NCBI GenBank assembly: GCA_019752115.1
Contig: JAIEMN010000002.1
Coordinates: 124,001-188,000 of the forward strand
Origin: Gemmatimonadaceae bacterium
Lineage (GTDB): Bacteria; Gemmatimonadota; Gemmatimonadetes; Gemmatimonadales; Gemmatimonadaceae
Reading direction: 5' to 3'
DNA: 64,000 nt
Shown: positions 15,172-22,825 of the stretch, one piece after another
Layout: each line of letters starts with the position of its first letter
How positions within the stretch are numbered: the first letter of the stretch is position 1
Position numbers and translations under genes: made by a program
Notes under the pieces: model-generated
Seen by the model: only the letters and a program-made list of their open reading frames with translations
Databases searched by the model: none
Told to the model about the DNA's origin: nothing

Positions 15172-16332
15172 TTACGTCCCGAAGTCGAACCCCGGCACGC
15201 TGATGCGGGGAATCTCCTGCCCGATCGTCCGTTCAATCGTGCGCACCATCCCGATCTCTTCGGCACTCATGAACGTGTAGGCATCGCCGGTGCTCGCCGC
15301 GCGCCCCGTGCGCCCGATGCGGTGCACGTAGTCTTCAGGCTGCTGCGGCACGTCGAAGTTGATCACGTGCGAGATGCCCGAGATATCGAGTCCGCGCTGG
15401 GCGATATCGGTCGCCACGAGCACGCGCAGCTTCCCAGACTTGAAGTCTTCGAGCGCGGCCATGCGCTCCTTCTGCGACTTGTCGGCGTGCATCGCACCGG
15501 CCTTCACGCCGGCCTGCGACAGATCGCGGACCACCCGATCGGCGCCGCTCTTGGTGCGGGTGAACACGAGCACCGAGTCGTGGTCATCGGCCTTGAGCAG
15601 GTGCACCAGCAGGTCATTCTTGCGGTGACGCGGCACCGGATAGACGGCGTGCGTGACCGTCGTGGCCGCACTCGAGCGACGCCCCACCTGCACCACCACC
15701 GGCTTGCGCAGGTACTTGCGACCGAGCGCTTCGACTTCGGGGGGCATCGTGGCACTGAAGAGCAGCGTCTGCCGATAGCGTGGGATCTGCTCCACGATGC
15801 GGTTGATCTGCGGCGCAAAGCCCATGTCGAGCATGCGGTCGGCTTCGTCGAGCACCAACGTCTCGAGATAGGTGAAGTCGACGTTGCGCTTCTCAAGATG
15901 ATCGAGCAGGCGACCGGGCGTGGCGACGACCACATCGACGCCACGGCGCAGCGCCTTCTCCTGCGGTTCGTAGCCGACGCCCCCGTAGACCGGAATGCAG
16001 TCCACCGGCGCGTGCTTGGAATACTTCCGCACGCTCTCCTCCACCTGGAGGCAGAGCTCGCGTGTTGGCGTCAGGACGAGGACGCGGGTGCGTCGCGGCC
16101 CGCCCAGCAGGCGATGGACCACCGGGAGCGTGAAGCTCGCCGTCTTGCCGGTCCCGGTCTGGGCGAGGCCGATGAGGTCGCGGCCCTTAAGCGCGAGCGG
16201 AATCGCTTCGCGCTGGATCGGCGTGGGCCGTTCGTATCCGGCATCCCGCAGGGCGTCGAGCAGGGGCTGGGCCAGCCCCAAGTCAGCGAAGGTCACATCG
16301 CCGACGAGCGTATCTGGATCGATGACAGTCAT
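15172..16332 (-). CDS. DEAD-box ATP-dependent RNA helicase (RhlE-like)
   Basis: A 386-aa helicase with the full motif set: Q-motif YERPTPIQREAI, Walker A AQTGTGKT, PTREL, TPGRLLD, DEAD (in LVLDEADRMLDMGF), SAT, and motif VI HRIGRTGR. The domain arrangement and MGFAPQINRI resemble RhlE-type helicases involved in ribosome assembly or RNA turnover. There is no C-terminal extension, and the protein is a short minimal core. The ATG at 16332 (MTVIDPDTL) is preferred over an upstream start. It is convergent with the pseudopilin gene, 15 bp away. Confidence 0.93.
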   Translation of the reverse strand: MTVIDPDTLVGDVTFADLGLAQPLLDALRDAGYERPTPIQREAIPLALKGRDLIGLAQTGTGKTASFTLPVVHRLLGGPRRTRVLVLTPTRELCLQVEESVRKYSKHAPVDCIPVYGGVGYEPQEKALRRGVDVVVATPGRLLDHLEKRNVDFTYLETLVLDEADRMLDMGFAPQINRIVEQIPRYRQTLLFSATMPPEVEALGRKYLRKPVVVQVGRRSSAATTVTHAVYPVPRHRKNDLLVHLLKADDHDSVLVFTRTKSGADRVVRDLSQAGVKAGAMHADKSQKERMAALEDFKSGKLRVLVATDIAQRGLDISGISHVINFDVPQQPEDYVHRIGRTGRAASTGDAYTFMSAEEIGMVRTIERTIGQEIPRISVPGFDFGT

Positions 16333-16397
16333 GTGTGTCCCGAAACCTAACAAGGTCCCGGGCGGGCAAGGCTACCGGATCGGCCTGATTCCCCGGA

Positions 16398-17582
16398 TCA
16401 GACGAACTCGAGCGTCCGGCCGGCGAGCTGCGCGATCAGGGCGAGGCGGAAGGTCACGTCCACCGAGAGTGCTGCCGGGTCGCCGCTGGCGCCGCCGTCG
16501 GTCAGGGGCAGCAGCGGCCAGCTCCACGCCGGGACCGACGCCGGCATCACGACCGACCGGGGAGGCGTCCACACCCCGCGGCGATCGCGGTCGTCGAGGG
16601 TCCGGTCGAGCAGCCGCTGCCACCCCTCGTGCCGCCCCAGGAAGCCCAGGCGAGCCATGAGCTCCAGCCAGGCGAGCGCGCTGGGCATATCCCCGTCGAG
16701 GTCGCCCCGCGTTGCCAGGAAGTCGCCAGGGACCAGATGCGTCTGCTCGACGATATGCGGCCCGATGTGCTGCACGATCGCCTGGCGGGGCCACGCCTCG
16801 GTCAGGTACGTGTACAGCCGTTCCATGAACTCGCTGTGCTCGCTGCGGAACTGCGGCATGTAGGCGAGCATCTGGAGCAGGTGGAAGCTCGGCGGCGCCG
16901 CGTCGGCGTGGAGGACATGCTGATTCCCCACGCGCACCCACGGCTTGAGCGCCAGCGGAGAGCGCAGGAACCCGTACACGCGATCGATGAGCCGGCGCGC
17001 CGCCCCGCGCAGGCGCGGATCGGCTTCGTAGCCGGCCTGCGCGAGCGCCGCCGCCGACGCCTCGCGCAGCAGAAGGCGCCCCCGCAGCACCAGCTCTTCG
17101 TCGTCACCGGGCGGGCGGAGCTCCGCTAGCACCGTCGGATCGTCGTCCTGCGCCAGCAAGCGAAAGAGCAGCCGCTTGGTGTGGGCGAGCGCGGGCGAGT
17201 CGGCGTCCCAGCCCAGCTCGAGCAGCCGCCGGTAGGCGGGAATGGTGCCGACGCCAACCAGAGAGGTCCCTGCGGGGATGGCGAGCATCCGATCGTTCCA
17301 GGTGCCATCGCCGTCCTGTTGCCCCAGCAGGTGCCACCCCTGGCGGCTCGCATACGGCAGGAGCGGCCACGACGACGACGCCGGCTCCCGGTGGAGGAGC
17401 TCTCGGAGCACCCGGTACACGATGACCGGCGCGCCCTGCTCCACCAGCCAGGTCGCCGGCACCGTCACCGGTGGGGGCGGCGGGGGCGGCGGCGGCGGAA
17501 CGACGCGCGGCACCAGCAGCTCGCCGGGGACCGGCAGCATGCCCGTCTCGGAAGGGGGCGTCGGCACAGGAGGGACAGTCAC
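16398..17582 (-). CDS. Helical-repeat protein of unknown function, possibly alpha-toroid
   Basis: I do not recognise a family. This 394-aa protein begins with a Pro-rich low-complexity region (a run of ten prolines near residue 30) and then is almost entirely alpha-helical. The segment GQQDGDGTWNDR resembles the QW motif of terpene-cyclase/prenyltransferase alpha-toroid folds, and hydrophobic helices recur at intervals, but this is weak. There is no signal peptide. The GTG at 17582 lies 10 bp downstream of a TACAAT -10-like box (17597-17592), so the message may be leaderless or nearly so. It is divergent from the small secreted-protein gene at 17810. Confidence 0.55.
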   Translation of the reverse strand: MTVPPVPTPPSETGMLPVPGELLVPRVVPPPPPPPPPPVTVPATWLVEQGAPVIVYRVLRELLHREPASSSWPLLPYASRQGWHLLGQQDGDGTWNDRMLAIPAGTSLVGVGTIPAYRRLLELGWDADSPALAHTKRLLFRLLAQDDDPTVLAELRPPGDDEELVLRGRLLLREASAAALAQAGYEADPRLRGAARRLIDRVYGFLRSPLALKPWVRVGNQHVLHADAAPPSFHLLQMLAYMPQFRSEHSEFMERLYTYLTEAWPRQAIVQHIGPHIVEQTHLVPGDFLATRGDLDGDMPSALAWLELMARLGFLGRHEGWQRLLDRTLDDRDRRGVWTPPRSVVMPASVPAWSWPLLPLTDGGASGDPAALSVDVTFRLALIAQLAGRTLEFV

Positions 17583-17809
17583 AATGACGCTATTGTATGC
17601 CCAGCCGCCGACTTCGCCAGAGGTTTGGGGTACGCGTCACCCCACGAATTTGCGAAAGTGACGGGTCGCACCACGGGGTTTCCCGAACCGGGCAAGATTT
17701 CAGACGTCCCCCAACACCCGGGACGGGACACCGGTATAGCATCGTGGTGTCCTGCCCTCGCTGGCGCGAACGCGCCGCGTGCGTTGAACCTCCCCACCGG
17801 ATTCCCCCC

Positions 17810-18214
17810 ATGAAGAACACGCTTCGCCTGATCGCCGCCGCTGCGGTCCTCGCTGTTGCTGCTCCCGCGTACGCCCAGGGTGGCGGTGGCGGTGGCGGTG
17901 GCGGCATGCAGATGTCGCCCGAGCAGCGCATGGCCCGCCAGAAGGAGCAGCTGTTCGCCGGCATCACGCTCTCGCCGGCGCAGTCGGCCAAGGCGGACAC
18001 AGTGCTCATGAACGGCATGAAGAAGCAGCAGGAGATGATGCAGGCCGCGCGCAGCGGTGGCGGTGACATGTCCGCGATGCGCGAGCAGATGGGCAAAATG
18101 AACGAAGAGCGCAACGCGGCGCTCAAGGCGATTCTCACGAGCGACGCCGACAAGGCCAAGTTCGACGAGAACGTCAAGAACATGCCGCAGGGCCGCGGCC
18201 GCGGCGGCGTCTAA
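17810..18214 (+). CDS. Small secreted Gly-rich protein (Spy/CpxP-like pattern)
   Basis: A 134-aa exported protein: MKNTLRLIAAAAVLAVAAPA is a standard signal peptide ending YAQ, followed by a run of nine glycines. The mature part (QMSPEQRMARQKEQLF, ITLSPAQSAKADTVL, then MSAMREQMGKMNEERNAAL) is helical and Met/Gln-rich, like periplasmic Spy/CpxP proteins (LTxxQ repeats), which act as chaperones or stress sensors. The similarity is by pattern only. A strong intrinsic terminator follows at 18240. The ATG at 17810 is the first codon of the signal peptide. It probably has its own promoter. Confidence 0.7.
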   Translation: MKNTLRLIAAAAVLAVAAPAYAQGGGGGGGGGMQMSPEQRMARQKEQLFAGITLSPAQSAKADTVLMNGMKKQQEMMQAARSGGGDMSAMREQMGKMNEERNAALKAILTSDADKAKFDENVKNMPQGRGRGGV

Positions 18215-18239
18215 ACCACGCGCACGGTCCGGTTGTGCA

Positions 18240-18270
18240 GCGGGGACGCCCTACGGCGTCCCCGCTTTTT
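18240..18270 (+). terminator. Rho-independent terminator
   Basis: GCGGGGACGCC (18240-18250), a four-base loop, the exact complement (18255-18265) and then TTTTT. It lies 26 bp after the stop of the small secreted-protein gene. Confidence 0.92.
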
Positions 18271-18328
18271 ATATTGTGGGCGCCATGTGGCCCCTTGTGC
18301 GCGTCCGCGCCTGCCCTGAGCGTCGCTG

Positions 18329-19183
18329 ATGCGCGGCGAATTCGTGGACCTCGATGGGGTCCGCCTCTACTGCTATGCCTTCGGGCAGCGGGGCGCCGGA
18401 CATCCGCTGGTGCTCGTGCATGGGGCCTTCACCTCGTCGCACCTCTGGCAGGATGTGCTCCCTCGCCTGCCCAAGGGGCATCGCGTGCTGGTGCTCGATC
18501 TGCTGGGCCATGGCCGCTCCGATCCGCCGGGTGCGCATGCCATGACCGTGGCCGCTCATGCGCAGCGGCTGTCCCAGCTCCTGGATGTCATGGGCGTCCG
18601 CCAGGCGATGCTCATTGGCCACGGCATGGGCGCGGCCATCGCCGCCCGCGTGGCCCATGAGCAACCGCAGCGCGTGGCGCACCTCATGTGCGTCAACCCG
18701 TTGCTGCTGGCCGCCGATCCGCGCGATGCGACCATCACGCGCCGGCTACGCCGACTCACCTGGTTGCTGCCGCTGTGGCGTCGTTTGTCGCCGGGCTGGC
18801 TGGCGTCGGCGCTGCACGCCGCGCTCCTCCCCTGCTTTGCGCATCGCGACGTGGGCGCGCGCTCCCTCGATGTGTATCTCAAGCCCTTTCAGCTGCGCGA
18901 TGGACGCCAGGCGGCGTGTGCGCAGCTCGCCGCGCTGGGCGCGTCGCGTGGCGATACCGTGGCGGCCCTCGCCCCCGGTGCCATCGCCTGCCCCACGGCG
19001 CTCGTGCTGGGGGCGACGGATCCGTTCCTGTCCACCAGTCGCGCCCAGCGGATCGCGGCCGCGCTGCAGCAGGCAACCAGCGGCCGCCTGACGACGCTTA
19101 CCCTCGCCGGTGCCGCACACGTGGCCCCCGAGGAAGCCCCCGACCGCCTCGGCACCGCCGTGGCGGATCTTCTCACGCGTTGA
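18329..19183 (+). CDS. Alpha/beta-hydrolase fold protein lacking the nucleophile Ser
   Basis: A 284-aa cytoplasmic alpha/beta-hydrolase. The oxyanion region (LVLVHGAFTSSHLWQDV), the Asp (VLGATDPF) and the His (AGAAHVAPEE) positions are normal. The nucleophile elbow, however, reads GHGMG where the family has GHSMG, with the codon ggc at the Ser position. With Gly there, ordinary serine hydrolysis is not possible, so it is either a pseudoenzyme or uses unusual chemistry. The fold is otherwise intact and the frame has no interruptions. The start at 18329 follows a terminator by 59 bp, and a TPR-like gene starts 13 bp after its stop, so they may be co-transcribed. Confidence 0.85.
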   Translation: MRGEFVDLDGVRLYCYAFGQRGAGHPLVLVHGAFTSSHLWQDVLPRLPKGHRVLVLDLLGHGRSDPPGAHAMTVAAHAQRLSQLLDVMGVRQAMLIGHGMGAAIAARVAHEQPQRVAHLMCVNPLLLAADPRDATITRRLRRLTWLLPLWRRLSPGWLASALHAALLPCFAHRDVGARSLDVYLKPFQLRDGRQAACAQLAALGASRGDTVAALAPGAIACPTALVLGATDPFLSTSRAQRIAAALQQATSGRLTTLTLAGAAHVAPEEAPDRLGTAVADLLTR

Positions 19184-19196
19184 ACCGACCGACCTC

Positions 19197-19505
19197 ATGA
19201 CCGCGCCTTCCCGCCTCGATGCCATGCGAGCCATGGCCGCCAAGCAACCGAACAACGCGCTCGTCCGCTTCGGGCTCGCCAACGAACTGCTCAAGGCCAA
19301 CCTGCTCGACGAAGCGGCCGCCGAGCTCGCGTCGTACCTCGCCAGCTACGACGACGAGGGCAATGGATGGCTGCGCTACTGCGACACCCTCGTGGCCCTC
19401 GGGCGGCACGACGAAGCCCGCGCCGCCGCCGTCAAAGGACAGGATGCGGCCCGTCGCTACGGGCATGGGACACTCATGCAGGAATTCGAGGAGCGGGGGT
19501 ATTGA
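19197..19505 (+). CDS. Short TPR-like helical protein
   Basis: A 102-aa protein with two or so TPR-like helix pairs (NNALVRFGLANELLKANLLDEA, given in part: LVRFGLANELLKANL; then LRYCDTLVALGRHDEARAAA). TPR modules mediate protein-protein contact. There is no signal peptide or membrane helix. It starts 13 bp after the alpha/beta-hydrolase stop and ends just before a long palindrome, so it is probably the last gene of that transcript. Function unknown. Confidence 0.65.
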   Translation: MTAPSRLDAMRAMAAKQPNNALVRFGLANELLKANLLDEAAAELASYLASYDDEGNGWLRYCDTLVALGRHDEARAAAVKGQDAARRYGHGTLMQEFEERGY

Positions 19506-19520
19506 TGCGTATCCATCGCG

Positions 19521-19618
19521 TTGAGAACCGAGAGCCGAGCGGTGCGCATCGAGCGATGAGCGATGAGACCGCTCATGTCGCACATCTCGCTGCTCACCGC
19601 TCGGCTCTCGGTTCTCAA
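19521..19618. repeat. Perfect 24-bp inverted repeat around a 50-bp loop
   Basis: The arms 19521-19544 and 19595-19618 are exact inverse complements, beginning TTGAGAACCGAGAGCC. The loop contains short repeats of GCGATGA. It lies between two co-directional genes, so it could terminate the first transcript or form a structured element in the leader of the cyclase mRNA. There is no T-run. Confidence 0.85.
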
Positions 19619-19627
19619 AGGAAATCC

Positions 19628-20458
19628 ATGCCCTCGACGACTCCGTCGCTCCTCCTCGCCGCCGCGCTGCTGAGCGCGTGCACCACGACCGCGCCGGCTC
19701 CGGCAGCCACCGCCGCCGCGACCGCGCCGGCGTTCGACCTGGCGCGCCTGCGCCTCATCGATCTCTCGCATCCCTTCAACGCGAAGACGATCTACTGGCC
19801 CAACTCACCGACCAGTTTCGCGCTGAAGAGTCAGGCAAACGGCAAGACGCCCGGCGGGTGGTACTATCGCGCGAACAGCTTCTCGTCACCGGAGCACGGC
19901 GGCACGCATCTCGACGCGCCGTCGCACTTCGCGGAACAGGGCTACGCCAGCGACCAGATCCCGCTCACGCAGCTCGTGGCGCCGGCGGTGGTGATCGACA
20001 TCAGCGCCGCGGCCTCACAGAACGCCGACTATCTGCTCACTCGCGATGATGTGCTCGCATTTGAAAAGACGCATGGCGTGATCCCCGCCGGCAGCATGGT
20101 CCTGCTGCGCACCGGGTGGAGCAGCAAGTGGCCCGACAAGAAAGCCTATCTGGGCGATGATACGCCGGGGCGCACCGATCATCTGCACTTCCCGAGCTTC
20201 AGCCCCCAGGCGGCCACGCTGCTGGTGGATGAACGCAAGGTGGCCGTGCTGGGCGCCGACGTCGCCTCCATCGACTATGGTCAGAGCGCCGACTTCCAGG
20301 TGCATCGCCTCGCGATGGCCAAGAATGTGGCGGGGCTCGAGAACCTCACCAATCTCGATTCGCTGCCGCCCACCGGCGCTTTCGTCGTCGCGCTGCCGAT
20401 GAAGATCGAAGGCGGCTCAGGCGGGCCGCTGCGCGCGATCGCGCTGGTGCCGCGATAA
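19628..20458 (+). CDS. Cyclase-family lipoprotein (kynurenine-formamidase fold)
   Basis: A 276-aa metal-dependent hydrolase of the cyclase/KynB type. The N-terminus MPSTTPSLLLAAALLSAC is a lipoprotein signal with Cys at the lipobox, then a Thr/Pro/Ala linker, so it should be anchored to a membrane outside the cytoplasm. The metal-binding signature HGGTHLDAPSHF is complete, and the family hallmark RLIDLSHPF opens the domain. Substrates in the family include N-formylkynurenine and other amides or carboxylates; the substrate here is unknown. It starts 10 bp after a long palindrome. The stop codon lies inside a short tandem repeat. Confidence 0.83.
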   Translation: MPSTTPSLLLAAALLSACTTTAPAPAATAAATAPAFDLARLRLIDLSHPFNAKTIYWPNSPTSFALKSQANGKTPGGWYYRANSFSSPEHGGTHLDAPSHFAEQGYASDQIPLTQLVAPAVVIDISAAASQNADYLLTRDDVLAFEKTHGVIPAGSMVLLRTGWSSKWPDKKAYLGDDTPGRTDHLHFPSFSPQAATLLVDERKVAVLGADVASIDYGQSADFQVHRLAMAKNVAGLENLTNLDSLPPTGAFVVALPMKIEGGSGGPLRAIALVPR

Positions 20459-20486
20459 CGCGAACGCGATAACGCGAACGCGATAA
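20451..20486. repeat. Short tandem repeat, 14-bp unit, about 2.6 copies
   Basis: The unit CGCGATAACGCGAA is repeated twice exactly, followed by a partial copy (20479-20486). The first copy contains the TAA stop of the cyclase gene. It separates two convergent genes and may reflect slippage. Confidence 0.85.
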
Positions 20487-20496
20487 CACCACCGCG

Positions 20497-22815
20497 CTAC
20501 AGCGACCGCGTTTCCTTGGCGGCGTCGAGGACGTATCCCAGGTCGCGCGAAAGCGCACGCGCTTCCTGGGTGGCGCTGGTGACATCGTTCACGGCAGCAT
20601 CCACGCCCATGGTGCGGAGCTTCACGATGTCGAAGCGCAGCGACCGCAGCGCCAGCGACGCACTCTCGAGCTGACGCGCCATCGTGTCGCGGCGCTCGGC
20701 GAGTTCGCGCAGGGAATCGCGCTGACGGGTGAGCAGCGACAAGCGCCGCTCCCGATCGGGCGCCGATTCGGGCTCGGCCTCGGCCGCCTGCACGCGCGCC
20801 TCGAGCTGCGGCAACGCATCACCGGGGAGATCGCGATCGAGACGCTCGAGCCCCTGCGCCAGCGCCCCGACGCGCTCGAGCAACGCTTCGGCGGTGGGCT
20901 CCACGTCGGGGATCAGCGCCTTGTCGGCGTCGCCCAGCTTGGTGAGCACATCGGTGATCGTGACGCGATCCTCCACGGCATTGCGCACCATCTCACCGTA
21001 GCGTGAGGCGAGCACGCTGTCGCCCGCCAGGAGGGCGAGTCGTTCCTTGGCCTTCTGCTCCACGGTGCGCGTATCGGCGCGCGCCGCGATCGGCTTCCAG
21101 CCGTCGCCGAGGGCATCGCCGGCGGAGATCCCGGCCCGACGCAGTTGCAGCCAGTCGACGAGCGACCGCTGCGCACCGATCATCGTGCCGATGACACCGA
21201 GACCGAACGGAATCACCATCGGATCGATGTGGAACGTGCTGCCGATCGCGAAGCTGGCCATCGCGCCAGCGGCCGAGCCGGCAAGCCACGTCAGATGCCG
21301 GCGGAAGCCCTTCACCAGCTTCGCGAGCCCTTCCGGAGACTGTGGCGCAGACTTGGCCGGTTCTCCGCCAAAGATCTGCCCCCAGGTGATGCCGCGGCCA
21401 CGCAGCTTGGCGTAGCGTCCCACCACGCCGAGCATGATGCCGCCGGCGGGGAAGATCGCCCACGGGAATTGCGGGCTCGTGACCGCGTTGACGAGGCCGA
21501 GAAAGCCAATCGTGGCGAAACTCGAAATCATCTGCCCCTTGAAGCGGGCGATGAGCTCGTCGTCGCTTCGCGCGGGCATCCACGGGGCCTGCCCGTCGCG
21601 CCAGTCGCTCATCATGTCGCGCCGCTGCTCGCGGACCTGCGCGCGCCAGTCGCGCATCGCTTCGCGATAGTCCGACTTCCACTCGCGCATCGCGTGGCGG
21701 TCGCCGTTGATCGGCACGGGCGGCAGTTGCGGCATCGGCGGCAGCACGCCGGGCGCCGGCAGCTGTCGCGGCGCGGGTGCCGGCTCGGCCACGCGCCGGG
21801 GCGCCCAGTCCTCACTGCGATGGCCGTACTTGTCGTCGCGCGCGAGCGACGGCGGACCGGCGGGCGCCGCCGCTCGCGCGGGCGCCTGCGGGTCCACCGT
21901 CCCCGGGATGGCGAGTGAGCCGTCGCGCTGCGCCCGGCGCAGCGCGTCACGCAGTTGCAAGGCACTCTCGAAACGATCCTGCGGCCGCTTGGCGAGGCAG
22001 CGTTCAAGAATATCCACCAGCACCCGCGGCGCGTCGGGACGCAGGGCGCGCAGCGGCGGCGGCGAATCGCTCACATGCTTCATGAGCATTGCCGGCGTGC
22101 TGCTCGCTTCGAAGGGGAGCTTACCGGCCACCATGAGATAGCCGACGACGCCGACTGAATAGACATCACTCCGCCCGTCGACTTCGCGATCGCCCATCGC
22201 CTGCTCGGGGCTCATGAACGCCGGCGTGCCCACGGCAATGCCGGTCTGCGTGAGCCGCGAGCCCCCTTCGGCCGCGCGTGCAATGCCGAAGTCGGTCACC
22301 ATCGCGCGTCCGCTGTCCTGATCGATCAGCACATTGTCGGGCTTGATGTCGCGATGGACCACGCCACAGGCATGCGCATAGGCGAGTGCGTCGGCCACCT
22401 GTTCGAGCATGCGCGCGATGAACTCGAACGACGGCTTGCCCTCACGCAGCACGCGGGCCGCCAGGCTTTCGCCACGCACGAGGGCCATGGCGAAACAGAC
22501 CATCCCGCCGACTTCGTGCACCGCGTAGATGGGCACGATGTGCGGATGATTGAGACGTGCCGCCGTTTGCGCTTCACGTACGAAGCGCTCGCGCACGTCC
22601 GGTCGAAACGCCAGCTCGGGGGGCAGCACCTTGAGCGCCACCGGGCGCTGGAGCCGCACATCTTCGGCAGCGTAGACCACGGCCATGCCGCCGCGGCCCA
22701 CTTCCTCGCCGATCAGATAGACATCGCCAATGGCCGCCGTGACCCGATCGCGCAGCAACGCGGCGTCGGCCCCGTGCGCGCCTTCGGCACGCGTCGGAAT
22801 GGGAGTACCGGCCAT
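20497..22815 (-). CDS. Membrane Ser/Thr protein kinase with C-terminal coiled-coil region (kinase 1)
   Basis: A 772-aa Hanks-type kinase. The catalytic domain (about residues 30-300) has GEEVGRGGMAVVY, the VALKV Lys, HRDIKPDNVLI, VTDFGIARA and GTPAFMSPEQ, all intact. A Pro/Ala-rich linker follows, then two hydrophobic hairpins (about 420-480 and 510-570, for example FATIGFLGLVNAV and MVIPFGLGVIGTMIG), and a long coiled coil to the end (LPQLEARVQAAEAE, then RRLSLLTRQRDSLRELAERR). The hairpins resemble 2TM domains. There are no PASTA or sensor repeats. It follows kinase 2 by 10 bp, so the two are co-transcribed paralogues. Targets unknown. Confidence 0.92.
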   Translation of the reverse strand: MAGTPIPTRAEGAHGADAALLRDRVTAAIGDVYLIGEEVGRGGMAVVYAAEDVRLQRPVALKVLPPELAFRPDVRERFVREAQTAARLNHPHIVPIYAVHEVGGMVCFAMALVRGESLAARVLREGKPSFEFIARMLEQVADALAYAHACGVVHRDIKPDNVLIDQDSGRAMVTDFGIARAAEGGSRLTQTGIAVGTPAFMSPEQAMGDREVDGRSDVYSVGVVGYLMVAGKLPFEASSTPAMLMKHVSDSPPPLRALRPDAPRVLVDILERCLAKRPQDRFESALQLRDALRRAQRDGSLAIPGTVDPQAPARAAAPAGPPSLARDDKYGHRSEDWAPRRVAEPAPAPRQLPAPGVLPPMPQLPPVPINGDRHAMREWKSDYREAMRDWRAQVREQRRDMMSDWRDGQAPWMPARSDDELIARFKGQMISSFATIGFLGLVNAVTSPQFPWAIFPAGGIMLGVVGRYAKLRGRGITWGQIFGGEPAKSAPQSPEGLAKLVKGFRRHLTWLAGSAAGAMASFAIGSTFHIDPMVIPFGLGVIGTMIGAQRSLVDWLQLRRAGISAGDALGDGWKPIAARADTRTVEQKAKERLALLAGDSVLASRYGEMVRNAVEDRVTITDVLTKLGDADKALIPDVEPTAEALLERVGALAQGLERLDRDLPGDALPQLEARVQAAEAEPESAPDRERRLSLLTRQRDSLRELAERRDTMARQLESASLALRSLRFDIVKLRTMGVDAAVNDVTSATQEARALSRDLGYVLDAAKETRSL

Positions 22816-22825
22816 GGGCGGGCCG

